Positions 20,783 through 30,985 of a DNA stretch of 55,000 nt are shown here, one piece after another. Positions within the stretch are counted from its first letter, which is position 1. Each line of letters opens with the position of its first letter. Under the pieces are notes generated by a model. That model saw nothing but the letters and a program-made list of their open reading frames with translations. It made no database searches and was not told the DNA's origin. A program made the translations under genes and the position numbers. Source of the stretch: Zygnema cylindricum (taxonomy: Eukaryota > Streptophyta > Zygnematophyceae > Zygnematales > Zygnemataceae); contig JBBHKE010002495.1 of assembly GCA_037447655.1 (NCBI GenBank), positions 35,052-90,051 of the forward strand. Reading direction: 5' to 3'.

Positions 20783-20840
20783 TCTAATGAGACTAAAGCT
20801 TTCAAATTCTACACTCCCCTAAAGCTTTAGACTCATTAGT
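20783..20840. other. 20-bp hairpin with an internal polypurine/TGT motif
   Basis: Arms TCTAATGAGACTAAAGCTTT and AAAGCTTTAGACTCATTAGT pair over about 19 of 20 positions. On the minus strand the loop holds AGGGGAG followed by TGTAGAATTTG, like a polypurine tract plus LTR start. The corresponding hairpin near 27443-27504 carries a paired change (AATGAG/CTCATT to ACTGAG/CTCAGT). Confidence 0.75.
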
Positions 20841-20883
20841 CCATGCTGTACGCAAATGTTTCCACTCTATTGTATAAACAAAA

Positions 20884-20931
<48 letters not shown>
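20884..20931. repeat. (TA)n microsatellite
   Basis: About 24 TA dinucleotides within the nested B element. The frames it opens on both strands (runs of YIYI) are artefacts. Confidence 0.97.
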
Positions 20932-20932
<1 letters not shown>

Positions 20933-21601
20933 AATATTCAAAATTCTGTATCAGCCTCCACTGTTCATCATACAATAAATTTAGCAAAAACACCACATCA
21001 CCAATGCTTTGTCGACATCGCCATTGCTCCTGCTGCCCTCTGCGAATTCCCAGTCGCTTGCTGCCTTGTTGCAAAAAGTGTCCTGTAATAGCTCCCCTTA
21101 CGCCATAAATGCATAACCCCTGAATGTTTAGTCGCTTGTACCTGGAATAAAATTATCAGCGTGTAAGTGTCATACAGCACCACTCCTTTTGTTGCGCCGT
21201 TATGCTGCGTCGCTGTTCATGACGCGAACTTCTTCTGATGATTCTCCACTGCTTTCGCTGCGCTCTGCCATGTCTCCCGAAACTTTCGTTCTTGAACAAG
21301 TCATTGCTTCCACCACCTCCTTCGTCTTCAAAAATACATAAATAAATCTTTTTGTTTCTTTTCAACTAACGCAACAAGGAAGAATACAAATCTAAAGTCC
21401 AACCAAAAACAAATAGAATGTCAAACAAAGTTGTCTTTATAAGACATGCCTGTAAAATAAGTTTTTCCAAAACTAAGATTTCTCTAAATTCACATTCTTC
21501 AGACATATCCTCCAGAAAATCATTTCTTCCGCTCTCTTTTCTTGATCACTTTCTGAGCATGTTTTCTTCTAACAATAATGGTTACCTAACTCTTAGAAAC
21601 T

Positions 21602-22575
21602 GTTTGTGTAATTAGGTAGCAATTCATGTTATCGTTAACATTTGTGTAATTTGGGTAACAATTCTTGTTATCGCTAACAATTTGTGTAATTTAGGTAACA
21701 ATTCTTGTTATCGCTAACTGTTTGTGTAATTTCGATAACACTTCTTGCTAGCGTAAACAGTTTGTGTTTTTTAGATAACAATTCCTATTATCGCTAACTG
21801 TTTCTATAATTTAGGTAACAATTCTTACTATCGCTATTTTATTATCGCTATTTTATTATTTTATTATCGCTAGAAGTTTGTATAAATTAGATAACAATTC
21901 CTGTGAGCACTAACAGTTTGTGTAAGTTAGGTAACAATTCCTATTATCGCTAACAGTTTCTAAGAGTTAGGTAACCATTATTGTTAACGCTAATTGTTTG
22001 TGTACTTTTGGTAACAATTCCTGTTATCGCTTACAGTTTGTGTAATTAAAGTATCAATTTTTGTTATCGCTAACTATTTGTGTAAGTTAGATAACAATTC
22101 CTGTTATCGCTAACAATATGCGAAAGTAAGGTAACATGTCCTCTTGGCGCAAACAGCTTTTGTAAGTTAGATAACAATTCCTGTTATCACTAACTGTTTG
22201 TGTAATTTAGGTAACAATATTTGTTATCGCTAGAAGTTTGTATAAATTAGATAACAATTCCTGTGAGCTCTAGCAGTTTATGTAAGTTAGGTAACAATTC
22301 CTGTTATCGCTAACAGTTTCTAAGAGTTAGGTGACCATTATTGTTAGCGCTAATTGTTTCTGTACTTTTGGTAGCAATTCCTGATATCGCTTAGTGTTTG
22401 TGTAATTTAGGTATCAACTCTTGTTAGCTCTAAAGTTTGTGTAAGTGAGATAACAATTCCTGTTATCCCTAACAGTTTGTGTAATTTCGGTAACCATTCT
22501 TGTTATCGCTAAGAGTTTGCGTAAGTTAGGTAACAATTCCTCTTAGCGCAAAATGTTTGTGTAATTTAAATAACA
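21602..22575. repeat. 39-bp minisatellite, about 25 units
   Basis: Consensus pieces are TTTGTGTAATTTAGGTAACA and ATTCTTGTTATCGCTAACAG, repeated head to tail with substitutions throughout. TTATCGCTA repeats within one unit near 21832-21870. It fills the half of the nested element that should carry PBS and gag and abuts the right-hand LTR directly. Confidence 0.93.
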
Positions 22576-22577
22576 AT

Positions 22578-23559
22578 AGTTGTCCATAGCCTATTTTAGC
22601 CATGGATTACTCTTGGAAACACCCACAGACTACCTCAAAAACAGCTGTGTTTCAAACAGCACAAATTACTCCAAACTGAACAGAATCACATCAAACTGCA
22701 CAAATAATCAGTATACCATATACACTATAAACTTCCAAAGTTACACCTAAATCCACCATGGAATCTAGAAGATATAGGCTCCAAAGTTTCACAAAAACAG
22801 CTGACAGCTTCACAAACTTACTACTTAGACTGCTCACAGAATCTTACAGAGACTCTGGAATACAATGAAACTTCACACACATATAGAATCTATAACATAT
22901 AATTACTCCACAAAGTTTCACATGAAAGCACTAACAAGAGTGATCACACCAACAGGTCAAAGATGCAGAAAACAGTTTGCCATTGCTTTGATAAACTTGA
23001 CTGCGATACATAAAATAATCTAATTCCTGCAAGTTATACTCAGAGTACGGAGGCATACCAGCCGTACTGTATCTACTCTAATAAACTAATTAGTGAAAAG
23101 GACAAACTTCTCTTTTACAAAATATTTACACCGCACTCTTCGTATGTCAGAAACCAAGCTACCACTAAGCAACTACTAAGCTACCACTACCGTACAATCA
23201 TCATAACTCGAGTTATATCCTAGTCATATTATCCGCAGCTGCGCTAGCTACGCTGGCTGCGTTTGTCCGTACGGATCATACAAATAGCCGCAGCTACGTT
23301 GACTTAACTGCGTCGCAGCTCCGCCGTCCAGCGGCGCGTATTTCAACATTCCGTTTATTTTACATCGGATCGCTTCGCGATCCGCCGTCCATTTGTCACA
23401 GCTTGTTCACACCACTCAATGAGTCTTTTACGTCACTTTAATTATATCAATCCGTTCGCTCCCGCAATCCGTGAATCTATTCAAACCTCCATATTAAATC
23501 CAATTAGCAGTTACGGGCAAACAGTCTCGTACGCACGAAACTGACTTTTCAAAACAGCA
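22578..23559 (-). repeat. B2 LTR (5' LTR of nested element)
   Basis: 982 bp, similar to B1 along its whole length. The inner end has AGTTGTCC where the family has TGTTGTCC. The outer end CAAAACAGCA is followed by the AAGTT duplication. Confidence 0.93.
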
Positions 23560-24200
23560 AAGTTAAATCTTGATAATACCATTGAACAATATAAGGCCAA
23601 ACTTGTAGCAAAAGGGTATAATCAAAAGGAGGGAATTGATTTTGAAGAAACATTTTCTCCGGTTGTAAGATTTCCGCCGTTAGGATTTTGCTGTCCCTAG
23701 CTGCTATAGAAGATATGGAAATACATCAGATAGATGTGAAAGCAACCTTTTTCACGGAGAACTAGAGGAGACCATTGACATGCATCAGCATGAAATGTAT
23801 GCACAACCATAAAAAGAGCATTTAGTTTGCAAATTGTTAAAATCTTTGTACGGCCTAAAACAAGCCCCTAGACAATGGAATATGAAGCTTGATGAATTTT
23901 TAACTAGGCTAGGATTTCAAAGGATAAGTTCTGATCACTCATTCCATGTTCTAAAGGGTGAGGATAGGATAGTATATATAGCGGTGTATGTAGATGATTT
24001 ACAATTAATTAGCAAATAAATGGCTCAAATTTACAAAATGAAAACTGATCTAAATTCACAGTTCGAGATGAAAGACCTCGGTGAGGCAAAATATATTTTG
24101 GGTATCTAGGTAGAAAGGGATAGAAATTAGAAAAAAACAAAGTTGACTCAAAAAGTTGCTATTGGAAACATGTTAGGTGAGTACGGAATGCAGGGGGCAA
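23560..24200 (+). pseudogene. Copia A2 reverse transcriptase, central part
   Basis: Resumes in phase after the nested element with [28 protein letters not shown], then shifted pieces, LKSLYGLKQAPRQWNMKLD and the catalytic block VYIAVYVDDLQLI (Tyr-Val-Asp-Asp near 23985). All are hallmark copia RT motifs in order. Frameshifts near 23690 and 23760 and a stop after the YVDD block make it inactive. Confidence 0.92.
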
Positions 24201-24975
24201 AATGATGTCTAACTCCAATGGAGTTTCCACAGAAGTTAAAAGGAGAAGAGACAGAACCAGGTGTCATTGTTAGCGAGTATTTAGAGTCAAGGGAGAATGA
24301 TCCTATGACACTATTACCTTATAGACAGATAGTAGGAAGCTTAATATATTTCATGACCTGTACCCGTCCTGACATTGCTGCAGCAGTCCGGGTACTGAGC
24401 AGGAGTCTAGAGAATCCAAGAGAATGTGATCTTGATGCAGCAAGGAGAGTCTTAAGATATTTGGCAAGAACTAAAGTCCTCAAACTCACATTAGGCGGAG
24501 GAGAAGTGAAGTTGCAAACGTGGAGTGATGGAAGCTATGGCAACATGCCAAGCTGGAAATCCACCACAGGATTCGTTTTGCAAATTGGGAACGGAACTTG
24601 CTACAAGAGCAGCAAACTTCAAAAGGTTACAACATAGTCGACAATGGAGTCAGAATATATAGTAGCAAGCTTGGCCCTCAAAAAAATCTTATGGGTAAAA
24701 TCCATGTTGCAAGAACTAAGATACATGCAAGTTGGGCCACAGGTGATCAGGTGTGATAACTAAGTTGCCATTGCCATTGCCTCTAACCCAAGTCACCACT
24801 TAAAGAGTAAGCACATGGATGTAAGATTACACTTTGTAAGAGAAAAAGTGTTGTCTAGGGCGATCAAATTATGTTATCTGCCAGACGCAAGAATGATTGT
24901 TGATATGTTTATTAAAGCTCTTCTTGCTCCCAAGCTGAAGTATTGTAGGGATGCAGTAGGATTCGGTGAATAGAT
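24201..24975 (+). pseudogene. Copia A2 RT end and RNase H (broken)
   Basis: A 139-residue open frame contains PYRQIVGSLIYFMTCTRPDIAAAV, LRYLARTKVLKLTLGG and WSDGSYGNMPSWKSTTGFV. After a stop it continues with STMESEYIVASLALKKILWV, IRCDN.VAIAIASNP, HMDVRLHFVREKV and MFIKALLAPKL. Catalytic Asp and Glu positions are visible. RNase H would degrade the RNA template during reverse transcription. Confidence 0.92.
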
Positions 24976-25147
24976 GAGTTGCTGCACTCGGATACTACCA
25001 TGCTGCTCTAGCCCAAGATGAGGGTGTAGTGGAACCGGGTGATTAGTTGATTTGCTCCGCTGGTATGTTGCCATGTTGCGCTGCTATGCTACCATGCTGC
25101 ACTAAGTGTGACATCGCAGCTGCGGTGATACATTTAGTCAAAAGCTT

Positions 25148-25155
25148 TAGGGGAG
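25148..25155 (+). promoter_or_regulatory. Polypurine tract of copia A2
   Basis: TAGGGGAG directly precedes TGTTGATTTTGG of the 3' LTR. AAAGCTTT flanks the site on both sides, so the tract and LTR start can form the loop of a hairpin like that at 20783. Confidence 0.8.
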
Positions 25156-25960
25156 TGTTGATTTTGGAAAGCTTTAAAGTCTCATTTAATTAGAGTGACG
25201 ACACGAAGACAAATCTACAAGGACACGCGTCGTCACATAATGCACATTACAGGTATCTTGGATTTGCACTTACATCCACATATACATGTCACACATTGAG
25301 GGGAGACAACGCAGCTGCGATGCAGCAACACAAGTGCGATAAAGCAATGCGGCTGCGATACAACAACGCAACTGCGACGCAGTCAAACAAAGCAACATCG
25401 ACGAAGCTAAGAAAACGCAACTGCGATTACGTTTGATATGGTCCGTACGGACAAGGCAGTGTTTGATATTTTTAATGTGATTCTGTACAGTACAGAGCAA
25501 CTGCGATAGATACGATTCGTGTCAACTTAGTGGGTAGCTCAATGGTAGCTTAAGTGGTAGCTCAGTGGTAGCTTGACAGATTAGTGTTAGCTTGGTGATT
25601 TGACGTACCTCTCAAGTACATTGGTATTGCCGGTACAACACAAGTATAAGACTTAGGACTCAGAACACATCATGTATCCAGACTTCCAAGTAGTAAAACT
25701 GCAAACAGTTTTTAGGAACCTTTTGAGTGTTATATCTTGAGTGTTGTCGGGTCAATTATGCTCAAACTTAAGGAGTTGTCAGTGGTTGTGCTACTCTATA
25801 TTTTGATAGAGTTTTGTGAGGTTTGAATGCTTAAATAAGATTTGGTCAGCACTTGAAAACAACTGTTTGGTAGGATTCTTGGTATCTTCTGAGAGTGTAT
25901 CATGTCTACTTCTAATACTACTACTGCTCCTCCACTTGCACCGGTGGTCGTAGAAAAACA
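25156..25960 (+). repeat. 3' LTR of copia A2
   Basis: 805 bp, starting TGTTGATTTTGGAAAGC. The end at AAAAACA is inferred from the junction with gag in A1 and from loss of similarity afterwards. It includes ATGTCTACTTCTAAT (25902), the LTR-encoded gag start. Confidence 0.8.
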
Positions 25961-26147
25961 GTTACTTGTACTCATTGCAAGCAAACCGGACACTATGTTC
26001 AACGTTGTCATATAAAGAACCCGGAATTTTCCTATCACATCCAAATTAAGAGTGGTGGCATTCCCGCTCGATCTGCAAAACTGGTTTGACCAGTTAAAGA
26101 ACTGAAGAAGGACACCACTCCACCTAAGGTATATCGAAGAGAGAGAG
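25961..26147 (+). pseudogene. Gag zinc-knuckle remnant of another retroelement
   Basis: The plus strand encodes CTHCKQTGHYVQRC, a clean CCHC knuckle, then KNPEFSYHIQIKSGGIP before a stop. It directly follows the A2 LTR and ends at the B3 LTR, so it is probably a slice of the copia gag into which the neighbours inserted. Confidence 0.6.
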
Positions 26148-27115
26148 TGGTGTCCATAGCCTATTTCAGCCATGGATTACTCTCAGAAGCACCACGGACA
26201 ACCCCTCAAACAGCTGTGTTTCACACAGCACAGATTACTCCAAAATAGACAAAATCCTCTCAAACTGCACCAATACGCATTGTAATAAAGTCACTGTAAT
26301 ATCCCAAAGTTGCAACAAAATCCATCCAAGAATCTAGAAGATATTAGCTCCAGAGTTTCACAAAAGCAGTTGACAACTTCACAAACTAACCACTTAGACT
26401 GCTCACATAATCTTACACAGATATCTGAATAGAATGAAACTTCACACACATATATATTCTATATTATTAAATAGCTACACAAAGTTTCACATGAAAGCGC
26501 CAAACAGAGTGATCACACCAACAGGTCAAAGATGCACAAAACAGTTTGCCATTGCTTTGATAATACTAGACTGCGATACATAAAATAATCTAAGTCCTGC
26601 AAGTTATACTCAGAGAATTCACTACTGAATGTACAGAGGCATACCAGCCGTACTTTATCTACTCTAATAAACTAATTAGCCAAAAGGACAAACCTCTATT
26701 TTACAGAATATTTACACCGCAATCTTTGTATGTCAGAAACCAAGCTACCGCTAAGCAACAACTAAGCTACCACTACCGTACAATCATCATTACTCGAAAT
26801 CTATCCTATTCATATTATCTGCAGCTGCGCTGGCTAAGTTGTCTGTACGGATCATAAAAATAGCCGCAGCTGCGTTGACTTAACTGCGTCGCAGCTCCGC
26901 CGTACCGGCGACACCTATTTCAATATTTTGTTTGTTCCATATCAGATCGCTTCGCGATCCGCCATCCATTTTTTAGTGCCTGTTCACGCCACTTTAATTA
27001 TATCCGTACGTTTGCTCCCCCAATACGTGAATATATTCAAGCCTCCATATTAAATCCACTTAGCAGTTACGCACAAAATGTCTTGTACGCACGAAACTAA
27101 CTTTTCAAAACAACA
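26148..27115 (-). repeat. B3 LTR (3' LTR)
   Basis: 968 bp; plus-strand ends TGGTGTCCATAGCC and TTTTCAAAACAACA. AAAGGAG on the minus strand adjoins it at 27116-27122. Full-length similarity to the LTRs at 19561, 22578 and 30986. Confidence 0.88.
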
Positions 27116-27129
27116 CTCCTTTGAAAATT

Positions 27130-27520
27130 TAGTTTCGTGCACCCAAAAAAATATGCAGCGTGTAATACTATGTTGCTACGCTGGGCTAGTCTGATATCGC
27201 AGCGCAGTAAAAGTGCAGCGTGTATTACTATGCTGCTACGCTGCGCTAGTTTGACATCGCAGCGTAGTATGAATACAAAGTGATGTGTGTACCGCTATGC
27301 TGCCATGCTGCGCTAATTTCGACATCGGAGCCCAGTACGAATATTTTATGCAGCCTGTACTGCTATGCTGCCATGTTGCGTTATTTTGACATCGCAGGCC
27401 TAGCAGCCGCTCCTTTTTATCCTTAACTTCTTCCTCACAGCCTCATCTACTGAGACTACAACTTTCAAACTCAACACTCCCCTAAAGCTTTAGACTCAGT
27501 AGTCCATTCTGTATGCAGAT
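27130..27520. repeat. Subrepeats and covarying hairpin upstream of the B3 LTR
   Basis: About four diverged copies of a ~60-80 bp unit (ATGCAGCGTGTA..GCTATG..GCTACGCTGCGCTAGTTTGACATCGCAG) are followed by the hairpin at 27443-27504. The nested B element has two copies of the unit at 20616-20735. The ATGCTGCCATGCTGCGCT theme also occurs before the A2 polypurine tract. Confidence 0.75.
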
Positions 27521-27848
27521 ATATCTACTTTAAAAAAAACAAGAATGTAAAAATATTTAGAGATTAAAAATTCTCTTTCACAACCTCCACTACTCATCAT
27601 TCAAAAATTTAGCAAGACCAACACATCACCACTGCTTATGCTGACGTCGTCGTTTCCCATCTTTTGCATTCTTGAAAACTGCCACCTTGGAAAAGGTGGC
27701 AAATTCGTCCTGTAACAGCTCCCCCTCTGCCATAAACGTCAGACTGTCCCTTCACTAATGCTATAACACTCTCCAGAATTTCCACTCGTAATCGTCACTT
27801 AGCCATGTTATCCGAATTTCCACTCGTAATAGTCACTTAGCCATGTTA

Positions 27849-28617
27849 TCAGATTTGTTGAAAATCTATTTTCTTCACACTTTTATCAAACAATTGCTGC
27901 ACATTCTCCAATGTTAGATACTTCCACGCCATCAATTTCCTTAGATATCTGTTCTTGACACTATTGTACCAAATTCTCATAAAGTTTCCCGATACGTCGC
28001 TCGAGTCTCCCCATTTTCGCGTTACACATTCTCTCAGTGTTCCCGGTTGCGCTCTTCGGTGTGATCGATTTTGTGACATGTTTCTTCTCTAACCGTTTTT
28101 CCGCAATCTGTCTCTTTTTCTAGTTTTCTTATGGTTTTTTTATCTTTTCATAGACTCTTTAATTTTTCCATGGTTTCCCTTCCCATTACCTCTATAAAGT
28201 GTAGTTTTCCTCACTAATTCTTGGTCTTTTTCCATAGTTTTGCCACTTCTTTTAAGTGTATGTATTTTCAATATATTAATTTTGATTCTCTTTTCAGTTA
28301 GCTGCTCTTTCCTCTTCTTAGTATTCTTTCTTATTTTCCATATTCCTCCAAATTTATGACTTTTTTCGCTTTCATGAACTTTCTTCCTTAGCCTCATTTT
28401 CTTAACAGTTTTTGTCCGTTTTTCGCTGAGTTCAATAATTTTTAAACCCACGATATTTTCCACTTCTGATTTTAAGTCCCCATTTTGTGTAAATTCACTC
28501 TTTCCTATATCATCATCTTTTTTTCCCCTTTCTCTAAGTTATGTTTTCATTTCAGTGTTCTCATTTTCTAACAAATATTCTTTAACCAATTTGAATATTT
28601 CTTCTTTAACTCCCCTT
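27849..28617 (-). pseudogene. C-terminal part of B-element Gag-like protein (broken)
   Basis: Two minus-strand open pieces. The first, 107 residues (28463-28140), is Lys/Glu-rich (KRTKTVKKMRLRKKVHE, NTKKRKEQLTEKRIK). Just upstream, KEEIFKLVKEYLLENEN resembles REEILEEVQNIED in the element C Gag. The second (28079-27849) has no recognised domain. Stops and shifts separate them. Probably the same tail type as in element C. Confidence 0.55.
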
Positions 28618-28622
28618 ACTTT

Positions 28623-29814
28623 CGTTGATATTTGAGTATTTTCTAGGTCTTTATTAGGATAGAAAAAGAATAGAGGCAGTCTGCCTCTGACTCCCTTCTC
28701 CAAGCCCCCACACTTGTTGTAGTCACTGAAGGCTGGAAAGGGAGCTAAAGCTATGGCTGCCTAAAGCTATGACTGCCTAAGCTCTCCAGAGAGAAAGGTG
28801 TAGACAAATATAGATTTACTAAAAGGAATGTTGACGGACCCAGGAATTGATCGTGGTACCTGCAGTCCGTCAAATCACCCGTAGCCGTTAGCATTAACCG
28901 TTAAGTCTAGGAATAGTGTTACGATATGTAGGGTTTGATAGTTATATAAATAGTTACACGTAGACGAAATCGTTTAACGGGAAATAGATACTCAGTGCAT
29001 AGATACAGTTTCATTTAGTACAGTAAAGGGACAGAACGGATACCGCGCATTTGTTTCGATAGCGAAACAAATACCGCGCACTAATTTTCGACGGCTACAA
29101 TTGAATGTCGGTTTAGATCTGACGGTCGCGATAGATGCCGAGATTGCGGAGTAGGTTTTTGGCGGTTTGCGGTCAACGCCACGTCAATTTACACGTGGCA
29201 ATATTACATTGGCTTGCAACTTATCCGGGGATAATTGGAACAAATCTGGATATGGCATTTGTCGACATTTTGGCCATGTCGTACGATGGCCTTACAAAAG
29301 GTACACCGGCACCTGTACCTTTATGTACTTTACATTCTTGTTATTGGTTCGTACCTTAGTACTAGGAGGCTTAGAGAGGGGTTTTAGGACTTCAAAAATT
29401 TTTGGTAGGTAGCTGCCTCTCCCAGAGAGCACCTTGTATAAATGGCAAACTTTGGCCAGCCATAACTATCAACTCAGTTGACCAATTTCAGTGATTCTTG
29501 TTGTTGCTGCAGACTCAGGGGAGTCCAAGCTACACAGGGGTGTAGTCGGTGAGAGTTATTGCCTGCCTGGGTGGCTGCATTTAGAAGGGAAAGTCAAAGT
29601 GAGTGAATGTATCCAAATCACATATTCTAACTTTGCATTATGTGGTGGAACTGAGCACACAGAAAGTCTTATTTCACAGGGGTGAAGCTGTAATGGGGTT
29701 ATGATTGTCAAGGGGTCAATCATTTGGGTTTATATAAACTTGGAGACGGCACTATCTAGATTAACTTCTTTTGATATGCGAATTCTGTGTGGCAATGGAG
29801 CCCATAGAATTTTA
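28623..29814 (+). mobile_element. Solo LTR of family C inserted in the B3/B4 element
   Basis: Starts CGTTGATATTTGAGTATTTT and ends AGAATTTTA. It is similar throughout to the C LTRs: TATAAATGGCAAACTTTGGCC, the minihelix at 28831-28873, one palindromic repeat and a gag ATG at 29794. Neighbouring pentamers ACTTT (28618-28622) and ACTTC (29815-29819) are a near-perfect target duplication. It was left by recombination between the two LTRs of a full insertion, and is much more diverged than element C. Confidence 0.85.
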
Positions 29815-29819
29815 ACTTC

Positions 29820-30985
29820 AGGATCTCTTCTCCCTCTACGTCATTCTCACACACCAATTTATCACAAGAATAAGTCACACATACCGAGTCTTTTCCACTC
29901 TCATCTTTTTCCTCACTATTTTCACTGATAATAAATTTTCCAGTTTCTTCCGCTTCCATGTGCCCTTCACTTCCTGTGACTTCTCTTATTGTAGTTGCCT
30001 CTTCCTTTAGTAAGTTGTGTCACCCACCAATCTGTCATAAAAAAAAGCGACAATAACCGAATCCTTTAATGTCACCTCTTTCTCCTCATTCCGAACAACA
30101 CAAAAGGTCGGTAAATAAATAAATTCTTCAACACACTGTGTTTTCTTTTTGTCTGATGTCGATTCTTGTCTCTCACTTATAAAAGCACTTGATTCCCTTC
30201 TTGTTGAGGGACTAGGTTGTTGTCCCATTCATCTTTGAAATTCCCTATAACACATGCACTTTTATATGATGGACATACCTTGCAGGTATGTCCTAAGTCA
30301 TTACAATAAAAACAATTCTTAGGTATATCTTCGAACTCACTATTTCCTTTAATTTTCCAAAAACTGAGACTTGGATTCCTTTATATTCCTCTCACTTGAT
30401 AGAATCTTTCTATTAGCCTCTTCATCTAGAACAACCCGTCCAGCTACAGCTAAACTCCAATCCCTTTTGCCAATTACAGTCAATCGATCAAATGCGCTCT
30501 TATATTTTTTAGGTAGACTTCTCATCAACAAGATAGCTTGTTGAGCATCTGTAAAGTTTCCTCCTGCCAAATCATTTTCTGCAAATAATACTTGTCCTGC
30601 CAAATCATTTTCTGCAAATAATACTTGTAAGTCAATACATTGTTTCTCCATACTACCTCCTACATACTTGTGTTCAACTATTTTGGTAACACTTCTAAGC
30701 CAATGATATAAAGAAGTCTTTGCATACATACATTGTAAGCACTTCCATAATTCAGCTGCCTTTTTGAAACTTAGATATAACATTACTTAATCGTTAGTCA
30801 AGGAGTTCTTGATAACCCTTAGACACTCATGATTTTTCCTTTTCCATCCATTTGATGTTTCGGCCAAGGTACCTTCCACCACGTCCATTAGCTCCATCAT
30901 CTCGAAGTAGCTCTCGGGTGCACACTTCTAGTAGTGATATTTTGATCCATCAAATATGGGTAGCCGTGGGTGTGGGCCCATAACC
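29820..30985 (-). pseudogene. B-element Gag, N-terminal and central part (broken)
   Basis: The frame opens inside the LTR (MAEIGYGQQ, ATG near 31011) and crosses the PBS as VMGPHPRLPIFDGSKY. After stops, a 144-residue piece (30783-30349) has the UBN2-type pattern AAELWKCLQCMYAK..SLYHW, LLMRSLPKKYKSAFDRL, DWSLAVAGRVVLDEEANR. A CCHC knuckle, CFYCNDLGHTCKVC, follows near 30310-30265, then an acidic/basic linker. A 33-bp tandem duplication (30564-30629) repeats QVLFAENDLAG. RNA-packaging role by family; not functional here. Confidence 0.85.
30972..30985 (-). promoter_or_regulatory. Primer-binding site of B3/B4 element
   Basis: On the minus strand GGTTATGGGCCCAC follows the LTR end CAACA with no gap. 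It is the same initiator tRNA-Met anticodon-arm complement as in element C, 14 bases before the first mismatch. Confidence 0.8.

Larger units (their letters stand above)
19561..23559 (-). mobile_element. Nested B1/B2 element: non-autonomous LTR element without gag, rich in minisatellite
   Basis: Flanked by a perfect 5-bp target duplication AAGTT (19556-19560, 23560-23564) inside copia A2 RT. It has two similar LTRs (19561-20580 and 22578-23559) with ends TGTTG/CAACA. A polypurine tract beside the left LTR shows minus-strand orientation. The interior holds no gag or pol, only a hairpin region, (TA)n, unique AT-rich DNA and about 25 copies of a 39-bp repeat. The initiator-tRNA PBS found in its relative (26148-31939) is absent next to its 5' LTR. 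Movement must have been in trans. Confidence 0.92.
17412..25960 (+). mobile_element. Copia A2: Ty1/copia element, 5' truncated and split by nested element B1/B2
   Basis: From left to right: the last ~56 bases of a 5' LTR, gag, protease, pre-integrase and integrase C-terminus, RT start (to 19560), a nested element (19561-23559), the rest of RT, RNase H, a polypurine tract and a full 3' LTR. PR-IN-RT-RNase H order defines Ty1/copia. The integrase core is deleted. The 5' LTR is lost at the junction with copia D, so no target duplication can be scored. Confidence 0.9.

Noticed and set aside
20843-21088. ORF with YIYI repeat on both strands
   Set aside because: Translation of the (TA)n microsatellite.
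21602-22575. CRISPR-like array
   Set aside because: Units are head-to-tail without spacers, diverged throughout, and inside a eukaryotic retroelement.
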